Shown piece by piece: positions 27,301-35,085 of a stretch of 52,440 nt of DNA. The translations under genes and the position numbers were made by a program. Source of the DNA: Candidatus Hydrogenedentota bacterium (GTDB lineage: Bacteria; Hydrogenedentota; Hydrogenedentia; Hydrogenedentales; SLHB01); assembly GCA_035416745.1 (NCBI GenBank), contig DAOLNV010000014.1:4875-57314 (forward strand), given 5' to 3'. Each line of letters begins with the position of its first letter. Within the stretch, counting starts at the first letter, position 1. The notes under the pieces were generated by a model. The model saw nothing but the letters and a program-made list of their open reading frames with translations. It had not been told where the DNA came from and searched no databases.

Positions 27301-27646
27301 GGGGATGATTCTGGGGAGCGCTGCCCTGGGGATTGTGGTCTTGCGTAACCTGCTTGAGCGGCGTCGTGAGATCGCCCTGCTCCGCGCGGTGGGCTTCCAG
27401 AACAAGGCTCTGCTCCGGCTGTTTCTTCTCGAATACGGGTTCCTGCTGGGAACGGGTGTTGCCATTGGCGGCGTTGCCTCGGCCATCGCCATGTTGCCCA
27501 CGGTGGCATCTGCCGGTTCCTCCGTTTCCCTTGGCACTCAGGGGCTCATCCTCGCGGGCATCGCGCTTATGGGAACCGCATGCATCGTTTTGGCGGTCAG
27601 GATAGGCGTCGGACGCGACAACTTCGACGCCCTTCGTGCCGAGTGA
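24383..27646 (+). CDS. Large ABC transporter permease with two FtsX units
   Basis: 1087 residues, overlapping the ATPase stop by four bases. An N-terminal hydrophobic segment (about 15-35) is followed by a long extracytoplasmic MacB-like core (about 40-480). Next come an FtsX domain (about 490-620; RASEMGILLAVGFRTP), a hydrophobic stretch with two to four helices (about 640-700), a second extracytoplasmic core (about 735-950) and a second FtsX domain (about 960-1080; RREIALLRAVGFQNKA). MacB and LolE have four helices; this is the fused, double-length architecture of some Gram-negative systems. It is the last gene of the operon and faces the convergent PQQ-like gene. Substrate unknown; lipoproteins or glycoconjugates are plausible. 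Confidence 0.9.
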   Translation: MTLLRLVLDSLRFHWRMHAGAAAGTALTGAILTGALLVGDSTDYSLRQYALARLGAIHFAVESRGGFFSQDLVAGLRESVPAPGVPALAVRGMALADNVEQSRQINQVSVVGIPADFWDLAPPAALPLGEYETALNERLAEALGVGVGDRVALRIVKPGVLPRDAPLSSRTGDSSTRALCAVKAILPDSGIGRFSLAAAQTAPYNAFVDLHWLQEQLGLEGRVNLALVGEGVSQAELETALQQVWRPDYVGLRLRTHSGGIIQLETDRIFLQQAVAEAALALPGAQGTLSYLVNSISKGERSTPYSFAIAGPVPRDMRDGQAVINRWLADELDAKPGDAIEVRYYEFTPSNDFVEKSRSFTVHSIVEMAELETERGLMPEFPGLTDVERCEDWGIGMPLDEERLADKANEEYWNQYGPTPKFLCTLAAGQEMWGNRYGNLMTVRFPGTAASESAILDALRQHVTPEQAGLLISPVRQEAFEAVERAIDLGGLFLGMSFFLIVAALILTALLFVFGVQHRASEMGILLAVGFRTPRIRIVFLMEAAASAILGAVTGAGASTLYTRALIFGLSHYWQGAVAQTGILYHAAPGTVATGAALSLVCALGAMGLAMWRQTRHSPRELLTMDFSQDAAGTASRRSRAPALWPPALILLAALGLIVYALTANVEEVALVFFGAGALLLVSGIGFFRCLLGRMRSPGSVARLTLASLSLENTARRSGRSLSVATLLATGAFLVLAVSSMQEDVTANAGKRSSGTGGFELFAETTLPLTQNPAETLDLPGVGAVALRVRDGDDASCLNLNRAQTPRILGVDVDEMAALGAFLPEQQQSGLWQLLRLDLPGGAAPALVGDSDTAMWGLQKKTGVDDGDTLTYRDDAGNEVGVRLVGRLPMRLSVFQGAILVSNEWFTRLFPSEEGFRVFLLDTPPGQEESVAGKLNAEFAKSGMDASSAVARLRRFYAVESTYLAMFLVLGGLGMILGSAALGIVVLRNLLERRREIALLRAVGFQNKALLRLFLLEYGFLLGTGVAIGGVASAIAMLPTVASAGSSVSLGTQGLILAGIALMGTACIVLAVRIGVGRDNFDALRAE

Positions 27647-27662
27647 CCCGGCCTGCTGACCG

Positions 27663-27702
27663 GCGCCGTAAAGGCGCAGATTCTCCCATTCTGACGGGGA
27701 AT
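27663..27702. terminator. Two hairpins at the convergent junction
   Basis: GCGCC-GTAAA-GGCGC (27663-27677) is a perfect 5-bp stem. ATTC-T-CCC with GGG-GAAT (about 27680-27702) adds a bulged 7-bp stem. They lie between the stops of the permease and the convergent PQQ-like gene. No T tract follows on either strand, so factor-independent termination is not assured. Confidence 0.3.
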
Positions 27703-27710
27703 AGGGCCGC

Positions 27711-29231
27711 CTACTGCGTCTTGGTTTCGGCAATTGCGTACAAGCGGCGCATCGTCGCCACGTAGAGAACGCCATTGGCGGCCACGGGCGTGCTGTTGAT
27801 TGGCGCATCGAATTCGGTTGAAAACAGAACCTGTTTTTCCTTCGACAAGGCGAAGACATAAAAATCGCGTCCCTGGGACCCGACATACACCTTGCCGTCC
27901 GCCACGAGGGCCGAGCCCCACATTTCCCGTTTGAGCTCATGGGTCCAGCAGGGCGCGCCGGTCTCTGCATCGACACAGTGGAGGAGACCGCGGCAGTCCG
28001 TCACGAAGACGAGACCTCCGGCGATCGCCGGAGTCGAACAGGCGTGCAGTTCAAGCGGATACGTCCACAACTCGGCGGTTGCGGTGACGTCGCCGGTCTG
28101 AGCCGCGTCGATGCATTTGAGCCAAGCCTTTTTCTTGCCCTGCCAGATGTCGCCGCCTGCCGTTACGTAGATGCGATTGCTGTAAAAGACCGGCATGCCT
28201 TTGATATTGCTGGGCCCTTCCTGCAGGTTCCCCTGGTAGATGTGCACATTCTCCTTGGGACCGGCCGGGTCGCTATCAAACCGCCACACGCGTTCGAGCG
28301 TCTGAACCGTCTCCGGCGCCGCGGAAGGGTTCAGCGCTGTGAACGCGTAGCATACGCCGTCGCCGCCTCCGAAGAATACCAGCCTCCGGCCGTTGACCTC
28401 CCCCAGAGAGGGAGACGACCATGTGGAATGAAGAATCAGGGGGCCGATGTGCTCGCCATCCTGCGCCACGACCCGTCCCGTCGCCTTGTCGAGCGCGATC
28501 AGGCTGGGAGCGTCGGGCTTGCGGATTACCCTGTGCGTATTGTCGACGGCGTTGCACGTGTTGAGATAGAGAATCTGGCCGTCGAGCAGGATGGAACAAT
28601 GGGCGGCGTCATGAGGATACATCCCCACGGCCTCCTTCATATCGGTCATCCAGATGATGTCGGCATCCAGGACGGACATGTCCATGGCCGGCTCGCCTCG
28701 GAGCGCCATGTGCTGGCCCTCGTCCGAATAGGGTCCATCGTTGCCGTTCGCCTGACCGTTGAGGTCAAGACAGACCACTTCGCACCGGTTCGTGACCGTG
28801 TAGACACGGTCTCCCTCGACGGTCGGGGGCGAGCACCAGCCGATGTTGGGCCAGTCGAGATACCGATCATCTTCCAGCCGCGGCACCGCGAGCTGCCACA
28901 CGAAGCTCCCGTCGCTTTCATTCAGGCACAGCAGCACGGCGCGGTCGCCTTGATGCCTGGGATCGCGCGGCTCGGAATTGTTCGCTCCAATGAACACTCT
29001 CCCGGACGCGACCACCGGCGAAGCATAGGCGTCATTTCCCAGCGGGGCGGACCATTTGATGTTCTCGCCCGTGGCAAGGTCGAAATGTTGCGGCAAACCT
29101 GTCTCGGAGGACACCATGTTGCGGGAATGCCGTTCCCCCCACTGCGGCTGGTCAGCGGCGAAGCCGTGCCAGCAGACCCCCGCAAGGATTGCGAGGAGCA
29201 GGCATTGAGAAGGGGGCCGGCGGGTCTTCAT
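27711..29231 (-). CDS. Secreted PQQ-like beta-propeller protein
   Basis: 506 residues with a signal peptide (MKTRRPPSQCLLLAILAGVC..., cleavage near FAA-DQP). The mature part starts PQWGERHSRNMVSSETGL, then shows propeller blades (LLCLNESDGSFVW, EVVCLDLNG, LHCVDAETGAPCW). A long loop between the first and second thirds carries AHCSILLDGQILYLNTCNAVDN, as in the larger quinoprotein-like members. No CxxCH heme site is visible. It is the sixth PQQ-like propeller within 21 kb but lies convergent to the operon with its own promoter, so it may be regulated separately. Function unknown. Confidence 0.88.
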   Translation of the reverse strand: MKTRRPPSQCLLLAILAGVCWHGFAADQPQWGERHSRNMVSSETGLPQHFDLATGENIKWSAPLGNDAYASPVVASGRVFIGANNSEPRDPRHQGDRAVLLCLNESDGSFVWQLAVPRLEDDRYLDWPNIGWCSPPTVEGDRVYTVTNRCEVVCLDLNGQANGNDGPYSDEGQHMALRGEPAMDMSVLDADIIWMTDMKEAVGMYPHDAAHCSILLDGQILYLNTCNAVDNTHRVIRKPDAPSLIALDKATGRVVAQDGEHIGPLILHSTWSSPSLGEVNGRRLVFFGGGDGVCYAFTALNPSAAPETVQTLERVWRFDSDPAGPKENVHIYQGNLQEGPSNIKGMPVFYSNRIYVTAGGDIWQGKKKAWLKCIDAAQTGDVTATAELWTYPLELHACSTPAIAGGLVFVTDCRGLLHCVDAETGAPCWTHELKREMWGSALVADGKVYVGSQGRDFYVFALSKEKQVLFSTEFDAPINSTPVAANGVLYVATMRRLYAIAETKTQ

Positions 29232-29349
29232 TCAGTCATTCCTTGCTCGCTTGCCTGGGGTTCGAAGGCGGCTTTATGCGGAACACCACGGAATCGAAGC
29301 GCATACTGCTGGGGCGCACGGCCGCCGAGAGACTTCCGGAACCGGCCGC

Positions 29350-29378
29350 ATGATACCTGCTTCACGGATTTTTCTCAA
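29350..29378 (-). promoter_or_regulatory. Near-consensus promoter for the PQQ-like gene at 27711-29231
   Basis: On the minus strand TTGAGA (29378-29373) and TATCAT (29355-29350) are spaced by exactly 17 bases; each box matches five of six consensus positions. It predicts a start near 29343 and a leader of about 110 bases. This separates the gene from the upstream PPC/DUF1501 operon, whose last stop is at 29462. Confidence 0.55.
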
Positions 29379-29461
29379 ATGCCGGGACGGGAGAGAAGCG
29401 CCCGGGCACGCCGCGCAAAAGCGGGAAAAGCCTATCCTGCTCGTTGATGGGATGGGTTGTA

Positions 29462-31825
29462 TCACCGGGTCACGACTTCGAACGGGATTGCGGGGAGAAC
29501 CCCGACCGACATGCGCTGTGTCGTCTGGGTTGGGCCTTTGCCCGCCGGGCGCTCGACGAACGCTTCGACGATGAGGTTGCCGGCCAGTCCCGGCTCGAGC
29601 GCCTCGGAATCGGTCGACAGCATGAACGCCAGCCCTTCCGGCACAAGCTGAAGGTCCGTGAGCGCCAGGCCCTTGGGGGGATCGCTCAGTTCGAGTTTCA
29701 CGGCCTCAAGCATAGGAACCTTTGGGACGTTCACGCGCACTTCCACCTTGCCGCCTTCGGGGATACGCACCACTCCGCCGTCTACGAGCTCGATGGGCCG
29801 CGCGGCTCGCCTCTTAGCCGTCACGGACACCATGAACTCTTCGGCGGGCGCCAGATGGCGGTAGAGAAACGCCTGCATCATATCCTCGGCCGGAGTTGCC
29901 AGCCGGCTGATTTCGCGTCCGTCGATCATAGCCCGGCCCACGAATTGAAGTGCGACGGGTCCGCCCGATACCCCTGCCAGCGCGGTCAGGGTCATCCGGA
30001 CGCTGCTCTTCCCGCGTGGGATCCTCCCGCCATCCAGCCTGAAACCCGCCGGAGCATCCTTCAGCGCGACCTCTATTTCCCCGTCAAAGCCGTCCCGGCG
30101 CAAGGCGTGCATACAGATCGGCGCGGCGAGTCCGGTGGTGATGTTCACACTGGCAGGCGTTATCCGTAACGCGAAATCCGGTTGGGGAGGACCCAAGCGC
30201 AGCCGGTACGCGTATGCGCTTCCACCCTGGCCCTGCGCATCAGCAATCTGCACATAGTACAAGCCATCCTCAGGCAGTTGCGCCTGCAGGCAGGAATCGG
30301 CGTCATGGGTCAGCAATCCGCCCAGCCGGTAAAGGTACTGGTCCTTGTCCACAAAATCGTCGTTCCATCCCACCACGGTTCCCGAGGGTCCAACGAGGCG
30401 CACCAGCGAGTCAAGCGGCGAACGGAGCCGCCGCGCGAGAACCTCGGCCACGATGACATCGCCCGCCCGCCCCTGCACCTGAAAAACGTCCACGTCGCCC
30501 GGCACATCAATGCGGCCGTTGACAAGCATCGGCATTCCGAGCGCTTGAGCAGCGTCCGCTGTATTATTGGGTTCGGACTCGACGCACTCCTCCAGCTTGT
30601 CCACGGCGTAAACCACGGCGTTGGACAAGCACTGTCCGTTTTGAAGTGTGGCTTTCCGAATGCGCTTGGCGCCATGGTCCGTATTCAGCGGGAGCTGCGT
30701 TTCAGGGAGGTTCCATCCGTTGATTGCCGCAACAGTGTCATAGCCCGCGCGTCCCCCCAGCGGAAACATGTCGGTGATGAACGGCTGCTCGCCCACGGAA
30801 ACACGGTACACGAAATCATCGCGTCCCCGGAATATCGAATCGCGGATCTCGAGTTCGTACACGCCGTCTTCCGGGATTTCGTAGAGCAGCACCGGATCCG
30901 GGTCGAACCGAAAATCGTCTACAAAGGCCAACTCGCCGCCCTTGGCATCATAGAGAGCCAGCTCCGCCTGGAACCAGCCGGGCACGGCATCCGCCAGATA
31001 GGGGACCAGGCTCCGGGCGTGGGTCTCGATGACCAGTTTTTGCCCCTGCGCGGCCCGGAACGCAAACCGGTCAACGTCACCGGGCATGATCTGGCCATTC
31101 AGCAGCACCGGCAGTTCAAGGGGGTCAGGCTTGGGGAGCTTGCTCTTGGCCTGCGGGTCGTTTGGCTCCAGTTCCTGCACTTCCGGCAAGGCGCCGACCT
31201 CGAAAACCATGGGGTTGGTGATACCCATAGCCGTTTGCAGCCGCATTTCGCGCGGGCCTGGCGCGGCATTCGGAGCAATGGTGACCTCGATTCGCGCCAT
31301 CTCGCCAATCTGTGGATTCAATTGCCGTTTGCTGAAGTTCAGGAGCAGATACTGCAGGTGCTCGAGTTCTCTCAAGCTCATATCGCCGATGCGGTCCAGC
31401 AACGGGTGCGCGGGCACCTTAACGGGTTCTTCCGTATCGGACGGCGCCGCGCCTGGAGCGGGCACGCTTTCCGGGTTGGCTGCGAGCGCGGCGGCGGGAT
31501 CCGCGCCCCTCAGTTCCGCCAGACGTTTATCGCGGGCTTCTTTCATGCGCCGGGCGATCTCTTTGCGCTCGTCCCCTTTCAGATTCCGAATCGGCCGGTA
31601 GACCTCAACAACGGTAGCCTGGATTCCTCCGCCGGTTACGCAGGCCTCGCCGCTCGCGCCGCGAAGGTTTTGTCCGCCGGCGATCACCTCGAAGGTTGTG
31701 CCTGCTTGTCCTCCCGCCGGGTACAGGTAGCCGATGTGCGGCGCTTGCTTGCCCTGCTGTGCCACGGCGGCCGCCGATGTCAGGACCAGCGCAACAACGA
31801 AGAACACGCGTACGAACATCCGCAT
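29462..31825 (-). CDS. Secreted PPC-domain protein of planctomycete type
   Basis: 787 residues; ATG with GAGGAG seven bases upstream and a signal peptide ending near VAQQ. It begins with an IPT/TIG-like segment (IGYLYPAGGQAGTTFEVIAGG). A charged region with DERKEIARRMKEARDKR follows, then two pre-peptidase C-terminal (PPC) jelly rolls. These are recognised by ELEPNDP...GDVDRFAFRA (about 220-350) and ESEPNNTADAAQAL...GDVDVFQVQG (about 425-535). No protease domain is present. This long form with IPT and PPC is typical of genes next to DUF1501 and DUF1549/DUF1553 in Planctomycetes-like bacteria, and that is the arrangement here. Role unknown; extracellular or periplasmic. Confidence 0.88.
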   Translation of the reverse strand: MRMFVRVFFVVALVLTSAAAVAQQGKQAPHIGYLYPAGGQAGTTFEVIAGGQNLRGASGEACVTGGGIQATVVEVYRPIRNLKGDERKEIARRMKEARDKRLAELRGADPAAALAANPESVPAPGAAPSDTEEPVKVPAHPLLDRIGDMSLRELEHLQYLLLNFSKRQLNPQIGEMARIEVTIAPNAAPGPREMRLQTAMGITNPMVFEVGALPEVQELEPNDPQAKSKLPKPDPLELPVLLNGQIMPGDVDRFAFRAAQGQKLVIETHARSLVPYLADAVPGWFQAELALYDAKGGELAFVDDFRFDPDPVLLYEIPEDGVYELEIRDSIFRGRDDFVYRVSVGEQPFITDMFPLGGRAGYDTVAAINGWNLPETQLPLNTDHGAKRIRKATLQNGQCLSNAVVYAVDKLEECVESEPNNTADAAQALGMPMLVNGRIDVPGDVDVFQVQGRAGDVIVAEVLARRLRSPLDSLVRLVGPSGTVVGWNDDFVDKDQYLYRLGGLLTHDADSCLQAQLPEDGLYYVQIADAQGQGGSAYAYRLRLGPPQPDFALRITPASVNITTGLAAPICMHALRRDGFDGEIEVALKDAPAGFRLDGGRIPRGKSSVRMTLTALAGVSGGPVALQFVGRAMIDGREISRLATPAEDMMQAFLYRHLAPAEEFMVSVTAKRRAARPIELVDGGVVRIPEGGKVEVRVNVPKVPMLEAVKLELSDPPKGLALTDLQLVPEGLAFMLSTDSEALEPGLAGNLIVEAFVERPAGKGPTQTTQRMSVGVLPAIPFEVVTR

Positions 31826-31841
31826 CAGGAGACTCCTCGCG

Positions 31842-33167
31842 TCAGATGATTTCTGTCAGACGGCCGCCGCTCGGCACGCCGTCTCCCGGCTCGGGCAGGA
31901 CTCTGAGTTCCATTCCCTTGGGATTCGGCAACGGGCCGTCGGGATCGATGCCCAGCAATTCGTACATGGCGCCGATAAGGTCCACCGGATACACAGGGTG
32001 CTCGGCAACCTCTTCCCCTCTGGCATCGGACGCGCCGACCACCTGACCGCCCTTGAATCCGCCGCCCGCAACCACCGAACAGAAGCATTTGCCGTAGTGC
32101 TGGCGGCCTCCGTTCCACGGGGCGTTCCATTCGACCTTCGGACTTCGCCCGAATTCGCCGCCCCACCACACAATCGTGCTATCGAGCAACCCGCGTTCCG
32201 ACAAATCCTGCAACAGCGCGGCCATGCCCTGGTCCATCTCGGGCAGTTTGCGCTTCATGATCTCGAAATGCTGTTTGTGGGTATCCCAGCCTTTGTAGTT
32301 GATCGTGACGTACGGCACGCCCTTTTCGACCAGACGCCGGGCCATTAGACACGACTGGCCGAAGGTGTTACGCCCGTACCGGTCGCGCATTTCATCGCCC
32401 TCGGAGGCCAGGTCGAATAGCTGCCGGGCCTCGCCGAACATCAGCCCATAGGCATTTTCTTCGCAGGCGTCAAGCCGCGCAAACTGGGTGTTTCCGGGCA
32501 TGGCTTTGCCCAGCGAGTCAAGGGCATGCAGCAAGTCGCGCCGCCCCAACTGGCGCTCATCCGAGATCCCTTCCGCTATGATGCCTTCCACGACGAACGG
32601 GTTCCGGTTGGGGTCTCCGCCCGTGGCAAACGGCTTATACCGTTGCCCGAGCAAGCCTGCTTCAGAAAACCGGCCTTGGGGCTCCGTTAACACTACATAC
32701 GGAGGGACAATCCCCGCGTATCCGTGGTCGTACCCTTTGAAGAGGGCCACGACCGCCCCCACGCACGGATACACCAGGCGGTCCGGCTGACGCCCCGTCT
32801 GCACAATGTACGACGCCGTCTCGTGGGCGTTGACCCCGTGCGTCATGCTGCGGATGATCGCGTACTTGTCAGCCTGCTGGGCCAGCAAGGGGAGCGTCGC
32901 GTTAATCCGGATGCCGGCCACGTTGGTCTCAATGGTTTCATCCAGCGGACCACAGTAGTCGTATCCCGCGTCCGGCTTCGGGTCGAACGTGTCCAGGTGC
33001 GACGGACCGCCCCACATCCAGATCTGGATGACGGATTTTGCGCGCGCTTCCTTTGGGGCCGCGAGCGGGCGCCGCGTATTCAGGAAGGCCAGCCCTGCGG
33101 CTCCGAGAATGCCCCGCTGTAATGCCTCGCGCCGGGTGATGCCGTGCCGTGTCCGCTGCGATTTCAT
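31842..33167 (-). CDS. DUF1501 protein with twin-arginine signal
   Basis: 441 residues. The N-terminus has ITRREALQRGILGAAGLAFL, a TAT-like leader. The body carries DUF1501 hallmarks: IWMWGGPSHLDTFDPKP, RSMTHGVNAHETASY, GWDTHKQHF and WWGGEFGRSPK, which place it in the alkaline-phosphatase/sulfatase-like fold. GAGGGCA precedes the start. It lies 25 bases after the DUF1549/DUF1553 gene and 16 bases before the PPC gene, so the three form one transcription unit. Biochemical function of this family is not established; a hydrolase acting outside the cytoplasm is the usual inference. Confidence 0.92.
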   Translation of the reverse strand: MKSQRTRHGITRREALQRGILGAAGLAFLNTRRPLAAPKEARAKSVIQIWMWGGPSHLDTFDPKPDAGYDYCGPLDETIETNVAGIRINATLPLLAQQADKYAIIRSMTHGVNAHETASYIVQTGRQPDRLVYPCVGAVVALFKGYDHGYAGIVPPYVVLTEPQGRFSEAGLLGQRYKPFATGGDPNRNPFVVEGIIAEGISDERQLGRRDLLHALDSLGKAMPGNTQFARLDACEENAYGLMFGEARQLFDLASEGDEMRDRYGRNTFGQSCLMARRLVEKGVPYVTINYKGWDTHKQHFEIMKRKLPEMDQGMAALLQDLSERGLLDSTIVWWGGEFGRSPKVEWNAPWNGGRQHYGKCFCSVVAGGGFKGGQVVGASDARGEEVAEHPVYPVDLIGAMYELLGIDPDGPLPNPKGMELRVLPEPGDGVPSGGRLTEII

Positions 33168-33192
33168 GGTTATGCCCTCGTCTCTCGCCCAT

Positions 33193-34758
33193 TTAGTGGC
33201 GGCACAGAAACTCCTTGGTGTTCATCAGAGCCCACACGAGGTCGGCTGCCGCCTGGGGACCCGGCAGCCTGCTCTGGTCCATGTATTGTTTGACGGCAAT
33301 CATCTCTTCTGGGGTGGGATACCGCGACAGAATGAGGAGGTACAACTGCTGCACCGCTCTTTGCGGCTTGCCCTTGTTGCTCTCGAGTATCTGGCGGAGC
33401 CGCCAGCTCCGCTGAATGTTCTGCTGAATATGGGTTGAGTTCAACATATGGAGGCGCTGGCCATCCGTCGGCTGGTTGTTCCGTTCCGATTCCAGCCCGG
33501 TATCCCGGGGCGGCCTCCCGAACATCTCGAGGAATGGACTGGTAATACTGCCGTCGGCCAGAAGGATTGTGCGCTGATACTCCGGAACATAGGTGAAGGG
33601 CTCCGGGATCATGCTCAGATAGCTCTCCTTCGAACCAAAAATCGAGCACAAGGCGTCTATCAAGACTTCCGCATCGAGCTGCCGCACAAGGTACTGGGCA
33701 AACAGCGACTCGGCCTCCGCATCGCCGCTGTTCGGAATAGACGACTGCTGGTAGGTTCGCGAATTGAGAATCAATCGGAAGATGTGCCGCAGGTCGTACC
33801 CGCCCTTTACCATCTCGTCTTCCAGGCAGGCCAATAATGCGGGGTTCGAGGGGGGATTGTCCGGCCGGATGTCGTCGGGTTCATGGATGATGCCGCGCCC
33901 CATAAGCCACGCCCACGCGCGATTCACGATGTTGCGCGCGAAATAGGGATTCCCTGGCGCAAGCAGCCAGTCCGCGAACACCCGGCGCGGGTCCTGGCCC
34001 GGCTCAATACGAACGGTTTTCCCGCCGGGAAAAACCGCTTCGAGGGGCTCCATCGCCGACGGATCGAGCATGACGATCTCTTCTTTCCACTCGGCTGTTG
34101 GCTTGTATGCGAGCCGCGAGAAGAACGCCGCCATGTCCGCCCGTTTCTGCTCGGGCCACGTGTCCAGGCGCACGCCCATGAATGTCAGCCCGACGGCATC
34201 GGCGATGTTTGAGGGGTCTCGTCCTTGTATCGCCCGGTAGAAATTCACCGGAGCTACGCGGAAATTGCTGCCGCTCGAAGTCAGGAGCTGGCGCGCAAAC
34301 TCGTCATACGGCATATTGGCGCGGATAGCCTCATAAATCCATTTGTGATAGGCCTGCACGGCGTTCGGCCACAGATTAATGGGGAACTCTGCTTTGACCC
34401 GCAACAGGTCGCACCATTTCATCGACCAGTAAGCGGCGAATTCCTCGCGTTCAAACAGTGCGTCGATTAGCGCCGTCCGCTTGCCGGGGGTCTTGTCGTC
34501 CAGGAAGTCGCGGACTTCCTGGGGCTGTGGCAACGTGCCGATCACATCGAGATAGACCCGCCTGACAAAAACCTCGTCCGAACAGAGCGGCGCGGGTTCT
34601 ATGGTTCGCTTGGCCAGCTCGGCCAGGACGCATTCGTCGATGGGATTCCCCGGCACGACCGTGCCGTCCGCTCTGAAGGGGTCTCGTCCTTGAAGCTCCC
34701 CGGCCCCGGCGCTCAGGACCGCCCCCAGAATCGCTAGCGCCAACATGGTTTTCTTCAT
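33193..34758 (-). CDS. DUF1549/DUF1553 secreted protein
   Basis: 521 residues from ATG 34758, chosen because it opens a signal peptide (MKKTMLALAILGAVLSAGAG) and has GGGGA at six bases. Another in-frame ATG at 34773 is possible. DUF1549 covers about 35-230 (RRVYLDVIGTLPQPQEVRDFL, RDPSNIADAVGLTFMGVRLD). DUF1553 covers about 265-500 (FARNIVNRAWAWLMGRG, EMFGRPPRDT, YLLILSRYPTPEE). The c-type cytochrome domain that many planctomycete members carry at the N-terminus is absent. It is the first gene of the three-gene unit. Function unknown; commonly paired with DUF1501, which suggests a shared complex. Confidence 0.9.
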   Translation of the reverse strand: MKKTMLALAILGAVLSAGAGELQGRDPFRADGTVVPGNPIDECVLAELAKRTIEPAPLCSDEVFVRRVYLDVIGTLPQPQEVRDFLDDKTPGKRTALIDALFEREEFAAYWSMKWCDLLRVKAEFPINLWPNAVQAYHKWIYEAIRANMPYDEFARQLLTSSGSNFRVAPVNFYRAIQGRDPSNIADAVGLTFMGVRLDTWPEQKRADMAAFFSRLAYKPTAEWKEEIVMLDPSAMEPLEAVFPGGKTVRIEPGQDPRRVFADWLLAPGNPYFARNIVNRAWAWLMGRGIIHEPDDIRPDNPPSNPALLACLEDEMVKGGYDLRHIFRLILNSRTYQQSSIPNSGDAEAESLFAQYLVRQLDAEVLIDALCSIFGSKESYLSMIPEPFTYVPEYQRTILLADGSITSPFLEMFGRPPRDTGLESERNNQPTDGQRLHMLNSTHIQQNIQRSWRLRQILESNKGKPQRAVQQLYLLILSRYPTPEEMIAVKQYMDQSRLPGPQAAADLVWALMNTKEFLCRH

Positions 34759-35085
34759 CGCATTCCCCGGCATGTCTTCTTGGGATATGTTGAGCCGCTC
34801 TCGTGGAATGACTGCACCACCCGCGCAATCGTATTCGAACACTTCCCTCAGTACAACACCTTTTTGCCCGGAAAGTTCCTCTTGTCTCGGGTCCGGCTCC
34901 GGAGTTGCCCCGGGTGTTTGTGAAACGGAGACTTTGTCGCCGAGAGGCGCGCCAGCCGCCGAGACTCGCCTTGTTGAGCGGCGCGGCATGCTTGCCACAT
35001 AATTGTCGTGTTTGAAAGAACTTAACTGAGGACAGCGTCCGCACAGGATTTCGAGATTCGTTCGCTGTCTCGGCAAGGAGGGCCC
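34759..35085. other. Divergent intergenic region
   Basis: About 327 bases between the divergent DUF1549/DUF1553 and aldo/keto reductase genes. For the plus strand a promoter is proposed at 34974-35003. For the minus strand the best candidate is a poor match (TTGTAC, 17 bases, TACGAT near 34825-34855), which I do not call. No RNA or credible small ORF is seen. Confidence 0.5.
34974..35003 (+). promoter_or_regulatory. Candidate promoter for the aldo/keto reductase gene set
   Basis: TTGAGC (34974-34979) and CATAAT (34998-35003) lie 18 bases apart, four of six and five of six matches. The predicted start near 35010 gives a leader of about 75 bases ending in AAGGAGG before the ATG at 35086. Confidence 0.4.

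Noticed and set aside
30182..31849. Long plus-strand ORF opposite the PPC-domain gene
   Set aside because: The PPC-domain protein has signal peptide, domains and ribosome site; the antisense product has none.
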